Positions 52,779 to 60,916 of a stretch of 64,000 bases of DNA are shown here, in pieces. Below the pieces are notes generated by a model. It had not been told where the DNA came from and made no database searches. It saw only the letters and a program-made list of their open reading frames with translations. The DNA comes from Streptosporangium carneum (GTDB lineage: Bacteria > Actinomycetota > Actinomycetes > Streptosporangiales > Streptosporangiaceae), in the NCBI RefSeq assembly GCF_027922005.1, contig NZ_BSEV01000032.1:1-64000 (forward strand). The letters run 5' to 3'. Every line of letters starts with the position of its first letter. Positions within the stretch are counted from its first letter, which is position 1. The position numbers and the translations under genes are program-made.

Positions 52779-53120
52779 GTGAGCAAGCTCGGCAACGTCC
52801 TGATCCCCGTCGACGACATGGAGGGGGCGATCGCCTTCTACTCGGGTGCGCTCGGCCTGGCGGTGAGATTCCGCGACGGCGACAGGTTCGCCGCCCTGGA
52901 CGGAGGGGGTGTCACGGTCGCGCTGGTCGGGGCGCTCGAACGGGTCGCGGGCGACGTCACCGCGCCGTCCTACAAGGTGGGCGACGTCGCGCTGGCCGTA
53001 CGGGAGCTGGTGGAGGCGGGCGCGAAGGTGGTCGGCGAGCCCGAGACGGGACCGCACGAGGTCAGGGCGGTGCTCCGCGACCCGTCGGGCAACGTCTTCG
53101 TGCTCTACTCGCCCCTCTGA
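52779..53120 (+). CDS. Glyoxalase/VOC superfamily protein
   Basis: 113 residues from the GTG at 52779 with GGAGG 5 bases upstream. The single VOC fold reads KLGNVLIPVDDMEGAIAFYSGALGLAVRFRDGDRFAAL to LRDPSGNVFVLYSPL, with the C-terminal DPSGN motif of the family. VOC proteins include isomerases, dioxygenases and antibiotic-binding proteins; the substrate is not predictable. It lies 119 bases after the kinase gene on the same strand and converges on the oxidoreductase gene. Confidence 0.88.
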   Translation: MSKLGNVLIPVDDMEGAIAFYSGALGLAVRFRDGDRFAALDGGGVTVALVGALERVAGDVTAPSYKVGDVALAVRELVEAGAKVVGEPETGPHEVRAVLRDPSGNVFVLYSPL

Positions 53121-53161
53121 GACCCCTCCCTCTGCGGCTCCCCCTTCTTCTCCCTCGCCCC

Positions 53162-54100
53162 TCACCGTCCGCCGGCGTCCCGCCGGTACGGCTCGACGTC
53201 CAGTACGGCCTTTCCGGAGACCTGGCGGCCGAGCAGGGCCCGCGCGGCCTCGGCGACGCCGTCCCAGGCTCCGCGCAGGCCGATCTCGGGAGAGAGCCTG
53301 CCCTCGGCGACGAACTCGACCAGGGTGGCCAGGTCGGGCCCGAACCGGGTGGCGTCGCCGAACGTGCTGATCGACCTTGACGGGCCGAGGGAGAAAAACG
53401 AGTGCGGCGCGAACGCGGCGGGCTCGCCGGAGGCCCAGCCGACGCTCTGGATGTCGCCGCCGGGGGCGAGCAGCCGCCACGCCGCGACCAGCTGCGCCCC
53501 GCCGACGTTGTCCAGGACCAGGTCGACGGGGCGGTCGATCCCGTCGAGGCCGACCACCACCTCGTGGGCGCCCAGCTCGGCCAGCCCCTCCCCGCGTGCC
53601 GCCGAACCGACGGAGGCGATGACGCGCGCCCCGCCCAGCGCGGCGAGCTGCACCGCGAACCTGCCGACTCCCCCCGCGGCCCCGGTGATCAGGACCCGGC
53701 GGCCCAGGATCGGGCGGGATCTCAACGTCCGCAACGCGGTGACGCCGGCCATCGGCAACGCCGCGGCGTCGGCCAGGTCGACGCCGTCGGGGACCTCGGC
53801 GACCGAGTCCGTGCCGACCGCCACGCGCTGCGCCCAGGCGCCCGCGCCGAACACGACGACCCGAGCGCCCTCCACCGGCCCGCTGCCGTCCGCCGCGGCC
53901 CGCGCCACGACGCCCGAGGCGTCGTGGCCGAGCGTCGTTCCCGGCGCGAAACGGCTCGCGAACGCCACCTCACCGCGGTTGAGCGATATGTGCCGCACGT
54001 CGACCAGCACCTGGTCGGGGCGCGGGTCGGGGTCCCCGGCCTCGCCGAGGCCGATGCCTTCCTGCGCCGCCGGGTCGGCGACGAGAGCGCGAACGGTCAT
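53162..54100 (-). CDS. Zinc-independent quinone oxidoreductase-like MDR protein
   Basis: 312 residues. Medium-chain reductase fold: PRPDQVLVDVRHISLNRGEV and LGHDASGVV in the catalytic part, NADP Rossmann LITGAAGGVGRFAVQLAALGGARVIA, and LDNVGG. The zinc ligands of alcohol dehydrogenases are missing, so it belongs with NADPH:quinone/enone reductases. It is divergent from a TetR gene with two palindromic sites between them, so it is very likely induced by a reactive compound through that repressor. Confidence 0.9.
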   Translation of the reverse strand: MTVRALVADPAAQEGIGLGEAGDPDPRPDQVLVDVRHISLNRGEVAFASRFAPGTTLGHDASGVVARAAADGSGPVEGARVVVFGAGAWAQRVAVGTDSVAEVPDGVDLADAAALPMAGVTALRTLRSRPILGRRVLITGAAGGVGRFAVQLAALGGARVIASVGSAARGEGLAELGAHEVVVGLDGIDRPVDLVLDNVGGAQLVAAWRLLAPGGDIQSVGWASGEPAAFAPHSFFSLGPSRSISTFGDATRFGPDLATLVEFVAEGRLSPEIGLRGAWDGVAEAARALLGRQVSGKAVLDVEPYRRDAGGR

Positions 54101-54189
54101 GAGGCTTCCTTCGGGTGAGACGGGACGCGCGCGAGGCGGAGCGCCTCGCGGACGCGGAGGACGCGGGCGGGGCCGCCCTCCGGAATTAG

Positions 54190-54240
54190 CGGACCGACAG
54201 TCCGTTTATCTCGGAGTAGCATATTCGGACCAAAGGTCCG
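54190..54240. promoter_or_regulatory. Two TetR operators between oxidoreductase and tetR genes
   Basis: Site 1 (54190-54204) CGGAC-CGACA-GTCCG and site 2 (54226-54240) CGGACC-AAA-GGTCCG, both followed by TTT, start 36 bases apart. They cover the promoters of both divergent genes. Confidence 0.8.
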
Positions 54241-54260
54241 TTTGTCAACGAGGGGGTTCC

Positions 54261-54860
54261 ATGGCCGGGCAGCACCAGGAGCGCGCCGACGCGGCGCGCA
54301 ACCGGCACGCGGTCCTGCGGGCGGCGGAACGGCTGGTGGCCGAGCACGGCAGCGACCACGTCTCCCTGGACCGCGTCGCCGCGGCGGCGGGCGTCGGCAA
54401 GGGAACCGTCTTCCGCAGGTTCGGCAGCCGCACCGGGCTGATGCGAGCGCTGCTGGAGGAGCGGTCGCTGGCGCTGCGCGAAGCCGTCGCCGGCGGCCGT
54501 CCGCCCCTGGGGCCGGGAGCGCCCGCCAGGGAACGGCTCACGGCCTTCCTCGACGGGCTCGGCGAGATCGCCGAGGGGAACGCGGCCCTGCTGACCGCGC
54601 ACGAGCAGGCGTGCGCCGACGACAAGTACACCGAGCCGAGTTACCTGTTCTGGCACCGCCACATCGCGTCCCTGGTGGCGGAGGAGCGCGCCGACCTCGA
54701 CGCGGATTTCCTGGCCCACGCGCTGCTCGCCCTGTTCGACGGCGAGCTGGTCAGGCGCACGACGCGCCCCGACGACCCTCGGCGCTTCACCCGGTCCATC
54801 CAGGAGACGGCCACCGCCCTGCTCACCGCCCCGCCCGTCTCCCGCCCGCCGGCACGGTGA
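54261..54860 (+). CDS. TetR family repressor
   Basis: 199 residues. Helix-turn-helix AAERLVAEHGSDHVSLDRVAAAAGVGKGTVFRRFGSRTGLMRALLEE; a C-terminal helical ligand domain with LTAHEQACADDKYTEPSYLFWHRHIASLVAEE. AGGGGG precedes the ATG. Divergent from the MDR oxidoreductase; the twin CGGACC-type palindromes between the genes make it the likely repressor of both. Inducer unknown, probably an electrophile or quinone. Confidence 0.92.
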   Translation: MAGQHQERADAARNRHAVLRAAERLVAEHGSDHVSLDRVAAAAGVGKGTVFRRFGSRTGLMRALLEERSLALREAVAGGRPPLGPGAPARERLTAFLDGLGEIAEGNAALLTAHEQACADDKYTEPSYLFWHRHIASLVAEERADLDADFLAHALLALFDGELVRRTTRPDDPRRFTRSIQETATALLTAPPVSRPPAR

Positions 54861-55031
54861 CCTCCACCCCGGCCGCGCCGGGGTTTCGGGCCGCCGAAGC
54901 CACCAGATCCGACATTCGGCGGATCTTTTTCGTTGAGGCGTTTACAGTGGAAAAATCATGAAAAAGCCTCTGACGTCGGCTTTCGCCGCCCGGTATGCCC
55001 GCGAGCTTCCAGACACGCGCCCCGGGCCGTC

Positions 55032-55230
55032 TTGACCTTCCCTTTAAGGGAGGTAGCCTCCCTCGTCACGGAAGACAACTGACCAATGGTGCCGCCACAC
55101 GAGTCCCGATCGTCCCTCTGATCGGTCCCCGTGAACGCGCCATCGCTCAACCCCCATCTTTCGGCGGCCAGGTCGCGAGGGCGGCGCGACCATGCTTCGA
55201 CGGCCGTCGGAGGGTGACCCGAAACTTCCA
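55032..55230 (+). promoter_or_regulatory. Promoter and structured leader of the CHAP-protein gene
   Basis: TTGACC (55032-55037) and TAGCCT (55054-55059), 16 bases apart, form a HrdB-like promoter; AGGGAGG-TAG-CCTCCCT (55047-55063) overlaps the -10. The leader of about 165 bases holds hairpins CCGATC/GATCGG (55106-55125), GGTCGCG/CGCGACC (55171-55191) and a 12-base palindrome (55198-55209) touching GGAGGG. It does not match the c-di-AMP (ydaO) riboswitch as I know it. The rest of the gap 54861-55031 shows nothing. Confidence 0.45.
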
Positions 55231-56946
55231 ATGACACCTGAGATGCACAAGTACATCGAACTGCTGGAGAGCCAGCTCGGATATTCCGAGAGAGACAGCG
55301 GCTACACCAAGTTCGGTGCCTGGTACGGCGGCAACGTCGAGTTCGACGCCGACTACACGGCGGCCCCCTGGTGCGACATGTACCTGTCGTGGGCGGCCAA
55401 GAAGCTTGGATACGAGGACTGGATCGGCCAGTTCGCCTACACCGTCAGCCACGCCAAGTGGTTCAAGCAGCAGGGCGCCTGGGGAACCGTCCCCGAGCCG
55501 GGGGCCATCGTCTTCTTCGACTGGAGCGGCTCGAAGAAGATCGACGGCATCGACCACGTCGGGATCGTCACCAAGGTCGAAGGCAGGACGATCCACACCA
55601 TCGAGGGCAACATCGACGGCGGCGTCGCCAAGCGCAAGAAGCGCGACACCGACAAGGTCGTCGGGTACGGATATCCGGAGAAGATCAAGGCGCGTCTCGA
55701 GAAGGAGGCGGCCCAGCAGCAGGAGATCGTCACCTCCGACGCCCATGTGAACAACTCGGTGGCCCTCTCCCAGGGGCCCAGCCTGCTGTCGATGGTCCCC
55801 CCGCCCGCCCCGGTGCGGGAGAGCGAAGCGCCCGCCAGGCCCGCCCAGGTCAGAACCGGCCCCAAGCACGCCAAGCCGGCCACCGAGTCCTCCTCGGGGT
55901 CCACCGGGGGGAACAGGGCTCCGGAGAGCCGCGAGAAGACCGCCCAGACCGCCTCTCAGGGCACCGCGAAGACCGCCGAGACCCCCAAGGTCACAACGGC
56001 GGCACCCCAGACCTCCGCGGGCCGTACCGGCAAGCACGCCAAGCCCGCCACCGCGGACACCAACGCGGTCGCCGCCGCCCCTGCCGCCACGGGACACGAC
56101 CTGGCGCTGGACGCCCCGCAGCTCGGCAGCCCCGCGATCCTGGCCCCGGTCCTGCTGGCGGCGGTGGCGATCATCGCCCACGCCAGGACCAAGCAGTCGA
56201 AGACGCGGCTCGCGTTCGCCGCGGAGGCCGCCGCGCCCGCTCGCCCGTCGCGGCGGGCTCCGGGCCGCCGCCGCGCCCCCGGCCGCCGCCGGATCACCGG
56301 GAACGCGCCCGTCCTCGCCGAGGAGCGCGGGACCGCCCTGCGGATCACCGCCCCGACCGCCGCGGAGACCGTCGCCGAGACCACGCTCGCACCGGCCGCG
56401 GCCGTCGACTTCCCCTCGGTCACGGCCCCGCTGGCGCACGTCCACGAGACCCGGTCCCGTCAGGGCGGGACCGGGGAGGCCGAGGAGAGGCGTCCCTCGG
56501 ACCTCGTCCCCGCGGCGAGGACCAGTCTGACCCGCGTCGAGGAGGCCGCCTCCCCGGCGAGCGTGACCCGCGCCGGGGAGACCCGCGCCGGCCACCTCCG
56601 GCACGACGGTCCTCGCCTGCCCTACCAGGGCAGGCGCCGCCTCCGCGAGCGTCCGGTGGTCGAGTCGTCCACCTTCGTCCAGGACGCCCCCCTGCGCGGG
56701 CGGCGTCACCGCAGGGCGGAACCCGTGGTCAGCACGACCATGCGAACCACGCAGACCCGTCCCCCAGGCCGCGCCAGACACGGCTTCCCCGACCAGACGG
56801 CCGTCCTCGCCTCCCCCGTCCCGCCCTCTCCCACCGCGCCCTCTCTCACCGGGTCCTCTCCCACCGTCCCCTCCCCCGCCGAGCGGGACGACGTCCTGGT
56901 TCACCGCGGCTACCAGGGACGCCGCAGGGCGAGGGTGTCCGTGTAG
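55231..56946 (+). CDS. CHAP-domain protein with a central membrane helix and long basic tail
   Basis: 571 residues from the ATG at 55231; an ATG at 55192 would add 13. The CHAP amidase/peptidase domain (1-150) has the catalytic Cys in APWCDMYLSW (C48) and the His in GIDHVGIV. No signal peptide precedes it. An Ala/Pro/Thr/Lys-rich region with two GPKHAKPAT-like repeats follows, then a hydrophobic segment (SPAILAPVLLAAVAIIAHA, about 302-320), then 250 residues rich in Arg, Pro and Thr, including two YQGRRR motifs. CHAP proteins cut peptidoglycan stem or bridge peptides. How this one would reach the wall without a signal is unclear. Confidence 0.82.
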   Translation: MTPEMHKYIELLESQLGYSERDSGYTKFGAWYGGNVEFDADYTAAPWCDMYLSWAAKKLGYEDWIGQFAYTVSHAKWFKQQGAWGTVPEPGAIVFFDWSGSKKIDGIDHVGIVTKVEGRTIHTIEGNIDGGVAKRKKRDTDKVVGYGYPEKIKARLEKEAAQQQEIVTSDAHVNNSVALSQGPSLLSMVPPPAPVRESEAPARPAQVRTGPKHAKPATESSSGSTGGNRAPESREKTAQTASQGTAKTAETPKVTTAAPQTSAGRTGKHAKPATADTNAVAAAPAATGHDLALDAPQLGSPAILAPVLLAAVAIIAHARTKQSKTRLAFAAEAAAPARPSRRAPGRRRAPGRRRITGNAPVLAEERGTALRITAPTAAETVAETTLAPAAAVDFPSVTAPLAHVHETRSRQGGTGEAEERRPSDLVPAARTSLTRVEEAASPASVTRAGETRAGHLRHDGPRLPYQGRRRLRERPVVESSTFVQDAPLRGRRHRRAEPVVSTTMRTTQTRPPGRARHGFPDQTAVLASPVPPSPTAPSLTGSSPTVPSPAERDDVLVHRGYQGRRRARVSV

Positions 56947-57052
56947 GCCCGCCTCCGCCGACGCCTTCCCGGAAAGGACGTGCCCCGGGAAGGCGTGCCC
57001 CCGGCGGTCCGCCGCCGGACTCCCGGGCAGGATCAACCGGTAGCCTGGCGGA

Positions 57053-57862
57053 GTGCTGGAACAGATCACGGCCACCCGCTACGTGACCCCCCTGAGAGAG
57101 GGCGGATCGCTTCCCGGGGTGGTCGAGGCCGATGACCTCGGTACCTACGTCGTGAAGTTCCGCGGGGCGGGCCAGGGCCGCAGAGTGCTCGTCGCGGAGA
57201 TCATCTCCGCCGAGCTCGCCAGGCGGCTCGGCTTCCGCACCCCCGAGCTGAAGGTGATCGACGTCGATCCGCAGCTCGGCCTCAGGGAGCCCGACGAGGA
57301 GATCCAGGACCTGCTCCGGGCCAGCGCGGGCCTCAACCTGGCGGTCGACTTCCTGCCCGCCGCGCTCGGCTTCGAACCGCTCACCTGGCCTCCCGATCCC
57401 GATTTCGCCTCCCGGCTGCTCTGGTTCGACGCCCTGATCCACAACGTGGACCGGAGCTGGCGCAACCCGAACCTCCTCGTCTGGCACGGCGAGACCTGGC
57501 TGATCGACCACGGCGCGGCCCTGTGGTTCCACCACAACTGGCCGACCGCCGACCCGCAGCGCCCCTTCGACGCGGGCGACCATGTGCTGGCCCCCTTCGC
57601 CACCCGTGTCGCGGAGGCGGACGCCGAGCTCAGCGGGAAGATCACCAGAGACTTCCTCGACGGGGTGGTCGACGAGGTCCCCGACGAGTGGCTCGAGGAC
57701 GAGCCGGGGTTCGACGGGGCGGAGGCCGTACGGCAGGCGTACGTCGAGCATCTGCTGGCCCGCGCCCAGGCCCCGCGCGCGTGGCTGCCCGAGCCCTCGC
57801 CCGCGCCCAGGCAGGAGAGGAAGACCGGCTCTGTGGGCGCGTTCTGGAGGGACAACCGGTGA
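57053..57862 (+). CDS. HipA-like kinase family protein
   Basis: 269 residues, GTG start. It matches the HipA C-terminal kinase-like family found alone in actinobacteria: YVVKFRGAGQGRRVLVAEIISAELARRLGF (Lys strand), WFDALIHNVDRSWRNPNLLVWHGETWLIDHGAAL (catalytic Asp region D-x-x-x-x-N and metal-binding D-H-G). Unlike HipA it has no HipB antitoxin beside it. Its stop overlaps the DUF3037 gene (GTGA). Ser/Thr kinase activity is likely from the fold, target unknown. Confidence 0.87.
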   Translation: MLEQITATRYVTPLREGGSLPGVVEADDLGTYVVKFRGAGQGRRVLVAEIISAELARRLGFRTPELKVIDVDPQLGLREPDEEIQDLLRASAGLNLAVDFLPAALGFEPLTWPPDPDFASRLLWFDALIHNVDRSWRNPNLLVWHGETWLIDHGAALWFHHNWPTADPQRPFDAGDHVLAPFATRVAEADAELSGKITRDFLDGVVDEVPDEWLEDEPGFDGAEAVRQAYVEHLLARAQAPRAWLPEPSPAPRQERKTGSVGAFWRDNR

Positions 57863-58236
57863 GAGACGTCTACGAGTACGCCGTGATCCGGGTGATCCCC
57901 CGCGTCGAGCGCGGCGAGCTGATCAACGCGGGGGTGCTGCTGTACTGCCAGCCGCGTGACTACCTGTGCGCCCGGGTCGAGCTGGACGAGGCACGGCTGC
58001 GCGCGCTCGACGCGCACGCGGACCTCGACGGGGTACGGCACGCGCTCGGCGCGTACCAGCGCTCCTGCCTCGGCGAGGAGGGGCCGCTGACGGAGGAGTC
58101 ACTCGGCAGCCGGTTCCGCTGGCTGACCGCTCCGCGCAGCACGATCGTGCAGACGGGTCCGGTGCACGCGGGCCTCACCTCGGACCCGGAAACCGAGCTG
58201 GAGCACCTGGTGACCCGTCTGGTCCGCACCCTCTAG
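57859..58236 (+). CDS. DUF3037 protein, partner of the HipA-like kinase
   Basis: 125 residues from a GTG overlapping the kinase stop (GTGA). DUF3037 pattern: YEYAVIRVIPRVERGELINAGVLLYCQ, then LGSRFRWLTAPRSTIVQTGPVHAGLTSDPETELEHLVTRLV. The family is nearly always found directly after a HipA-like kinase gene, so the two act together. Function is unknown: it could be a substrate, inhibitor or adaptor of the kinase. Confidence 0.87.
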   Translation: MRDVYEYAVIRVIPRVERGELINAGVLLYCQPRDYLCARVELDEARLRALDAHADLDGVRHALGAYQRSCLGEEGPLTEESLGSRFRWLTAPRSTIVQTGPVHAGLTSDPETELEHLVTRLVRTL

Positions 58237-58287
58237 CCCCGCGTCCTGGCCGCACCGTGTCCGCCCCCTGTCCGCCTCCTGCCCGTT

Positions 58288-58317
58288 CCGTGCCCCTGAG
58301 GGGCCCGGACGGCACGG
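58288..58317. terminator. Hairpin between DUF3037 and acetyltransferase genes
   Basis: Arms CCGTGCC (58288-58294) and GGCACGG (58311-58317) with an inner CCCC-TGA-GGGG alternative; converging genes on both sides. Confidence 0.5.
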
Positions 58318-58324
58318 CGACGGC

Positions 58325-59170
58325 TCAGAAGAGCACCGACATGAAGGTGCCGACCTCTTTGAACCCCGCCTTGCGGTACGCCGCCCTGGCGGGGGCGTTG
58401 TAGTCGTTGACGTACAGCGAGACCACGGGCGCGAAGCAGTCGAGCGCGTGCTTGATCACCGAGGCCATGCCCGCCACGGCGTGCCCCCGGCCGCGCAGGT
58501 CGGGATGGACCCAGACGCCCTGGACCTGGCACGCCTGCGGCGTCACCGCCCCGATCTCGGCCTTGAAGACGACCCTGCCGTTCTCGATCCGCGCGTACGA
58601 CCGGCCGATCCGGATCAGCTCGGCGACCCGGGAACGGTAGAGGGCGCCGCCGTCGCCCGCCTCGGGAGAGACGCCGACCTCCTCGGTGAACATGGCGACG
58701 CAGGCGGGCAGCAGGATCTCGAACTCCTCCGGCCGGACCCGCCTGACCAGGGGGTCGGCCGGGACCGGCGAGGGTTCGGTCGCCTCCATCACCGGCTGTG
58801 CCCAGCGGATCGCGCGGGCGGCGCCCCAGTAGGGCTCGAGCCGTTCCCACAGCGGTTCGACGGCGTCCGAGGGACCGACTATCGAGGAACAACGACGGCC
58901 TTGCTTCCTGGCCCGTTCGGCGAAGGCGTGCACGGCGTCCGAACCGGCGTTCACCGGGACCAGGTTCGCTCCGGCGTAACAGAGCGAGGCGAGACCGCCG
59001 CGCGGACCGAACCCCCACATCTGACCGCCGAGCCTGGCCGGGCTGAGTCCGACGGCACGGACCCTGGAGGCGACGAAAACGTTGGAGACGGGATCGGCGT
59101 CCAGAAGCGCCAGAACCTCGTCACGATCGCTGTCGTCGAGCACACGCGACGCCATTGTGCGCAGCATCAC
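58325..59170 (-). CDS. DUF4081/GNAT acetyltransferase
   Basis: 281 residues. N-terminal DUF4081 part (SRVLDDSDRDEVLALLDADPVSNVFVASRVRAVGL, CSSIVGPSDAVEPLW), then a GNAT domain (about 145-281) with QGVWVHPDLRGRGHAVAGMASVI and VSLYVNDYNAPARAAYRKAGFKEVGTFMSVLF. This two-part enzyme is widespread in actinobacteria with unknown substrate. ATG at 59170. It is the first gene of the minus strand after a peptidase gene, 53 bases away. Confidence 0.9.
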   Translation of the reverse strand: MMLRTMASRVLDDSDRDEVLALLDADPVSNVFVASRVRAVGLSPARLGGQMWGFGPRGGLASLCYAGANLVPVNAGSDAVHAFAERARKQGRRCSSIVGPSDAVEPLWERLEPYWGAARAIRWAQPVMEATEPSPVPADPLVRRVRPEEFEILLPACVAMFTEEVGVSPEAGDGGALYRSRVAELIRIGRSYARIENGRVVFKAEIGAVTPQACQVQGVWVHPDLRGRGHAVAGMASVIKHALDCFAPVVSLYVNDYNAPARAAYRKAGFKEVGTFMSVLF

Positions 59171-59223
59171 GCGCCCAGCCTACGCGACCCCCACGATTTT
59201 GGCAGGAACCAACACAGAGCCTG

Positions 59224-60816
59224 TCATCTACCCTGATCGGTCCTCGTTCCCAGGCGGGCGGAGGGCGGCGGCTCGGGGTTTCCTCCACAGCGGGCGTCCG
59301 GGCCGTCCTGGGAGCGGACGGCCGGGCCGAAGAGCGTTCCGTCCTTGAGGTAGGCGGCCAGGTGACGGTCGACGCAGCGGTTCCCCCCGAAGGCCACCCC
59401 GTGGTTGCCTCCCGGCACGGTCAGCAGCCGGGAGCCGCCGAACAGCCTGCGCACGCGCAGCGCCCCGACGTACGGCGTGGCGGCGTCGCGCTCGGACTGG
59501 ATGAGCATGACCGGCGGCAGCTTCTCGCTGTCCTGGAGCCTCACCGGGGTTCCGCCCTGCTCGGGCCAGAAGGCGCACGGCGCGTTGTACCAGGCGTTCG
59601 GCCAGGTGAGGAAGGGGGCTTTGGCGTGCAGCTTGGACATGTCCGTCCGCCACCTGTCCCAGTCACGCGGCCAGGCGACGTCGCGGCACTGCACTCCCAG
59701 GTAGACGGCGTAACCGTTCTCGTCCTTCGCGTCGTTCTCGGCGTACCTGCGGTAGACCCCGAGCAGCGGGTTGGTGTCCCCCTTCTTGACGTAGGCGGAG
59801 AACGCCCTGGCGAGCTGCGGCCACACGACGTCGGTGTAGCCGCCGACGGTGTAGATGTCGTCGAGCTCGCTGGGGCCGATCACCCCGCCCGCGGGGCGGG
59901 CGCGCAGGCGCTCACGCATGGCGTACCACGCGAAGGACACCGCCTTGCCGGTGCCGCCGAGCTTGTAGGCGGCGTTGTTGCGCGCCGTCCACCGCAGGAA
60001 GTCCTGGTGCCGCCGGTTGAAGGCGACGTCCTGGGCGAGGTTCGTGCCGTACCAGACGCCCGTGGGGTCGACCACACTGTCCAGGACCAGCCGCTTCACC
60101 CGGTCGGGGAAGAGGGTGGCGTAGACCGCGCCGAGGTAGGTGCCGTAGGAGTAGCCCAGGTAGCTGATCCTGGGCTCGCCCAGCGCCGCCCTGATCTCGT
60201 CCATGTCCCTGGCGGCGTTCTCCGTGGTCAGGTGCGGCAGCATCCAGCCCCACCGGTTCTCACACGCCGCGGCGTACTGCCGGGCCCTGCCGAGGAGCAC
60301 CGCCTCCTCCCTGGGGTTGTCCGGCACGTTGTCCGGACGGGGCGGGGCGTAGTACTTGCCGGGGTCCACGCATCGGACCGCGGGCTCGCTGTCGCCGACG
60401 CCGCGCGGGTCGAAACCGATCACGTCGAACCGGTCGGCGAGTCCCGCGGGGAGCTGGGCGGCGACCTGCTTGGCCAGCTCCAGGCCCGACGCTCCCGGCC
60501 CTCCGGGGTTGACCAGCAGCACGCCCAGGTGGTTGTGGTCGCGCGAGGCCTTCCCCCTGATCCGGTTCAGGGCCAGGCTGATGGTCTGGTACGGGTTGGC
60601 GTAGTCGAGCGGCACCCGCACGGAGGCGCACTCGACCGTGGGCACGGCGGCCGCGGCGGGTTTGGGCAGCACGTTCTCGACCAGCGCGCCCTTATCCGGT
60701 TTGTCACAGGGCCCCCAGACGAGTTCGTCCCGCCCCTGCGCCGCCGCTCCCTGAGGCGCGCCGACGGCGACGGCCAGCATCCCGATGCCCGCGACAGCCC
60801 CGACAACCCTTTTCAC
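59224..60816 (-). CDS. Secreted alpha/beta hydrolase, tripeptidyl aminopeptidase type
   Basis: 530 residues. Signal peptide MKRVVGAVAGIGMLAVAVGAPQGAAAQ, mature part beginning DELVWGPC. Oxyanion region VLLVNPGGPGASG, FDPRGVGDSEP, nucleophile GYSYGTYLG, and the TAP-like C-terminal domain with SERDAATPYVGALRV and the His in VPGGNHGVAFGG. Streptomyces TAP-type enzymes remove tripeptides from secreted proteins; others hydrolyse esters. It ends a minus-strand run downstream of the broken nSTAND1 gene. Confidence 0.92.
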   Translation of the reverse strand: MKRVVGAVAGIGMLAVAVGAPQGAAAQGRDELVWGPCDKPDKGALVENVLPKPAAAAVPTVECASVRVPLDYANPYQTISLALNRIRGKASRDHNHLGVLLVNPGGPGASGLELAKQVAAQLPAGLADRFDVIGFDPRGVGDSEPAVRCVDPGKYYAPPRPDNVPDNPREEAVLLGRARQYAAACENRWGWMLPHLTTENAARDMDEIRAALGEPRISYLGYSYGTYLGAVYATLFPDRVKRLVLDSVVDPTGVWYGTNLAQDVAFNRRHQDFLRWTARNNAAYKLGGTGKAVSFAWYAMRERLRARPAGGVIGPSELDDIYTVGGYTDVVWPQLARAFSAYVKKGDTNPLLGVYRRYAENDAKDENGYAVYLGVQCRDVAWPRDWDRWRTDMSKLHAKAPFLTWPNAWYNAPCAFWPEQGGTPVRLQDSEKLPPVMLIQSERDAATPYVGALRVRRLFGGSRLLTVPGGNHGVAFGGNRCVDRHLAAYLKDGTLFGPAVRSQDGPDARCGGNPEPPPSARLGTRTDQGR

Positions 60817-60916
60817 GAACTCCCCCTACTCGTACGGCAGAGGCGATGTTCTCCCAGTAGACGACGGCCCACCGGCGGCACCACCGGATCCTTACCATTG
60901 TGTAGCCCGTTGATTG

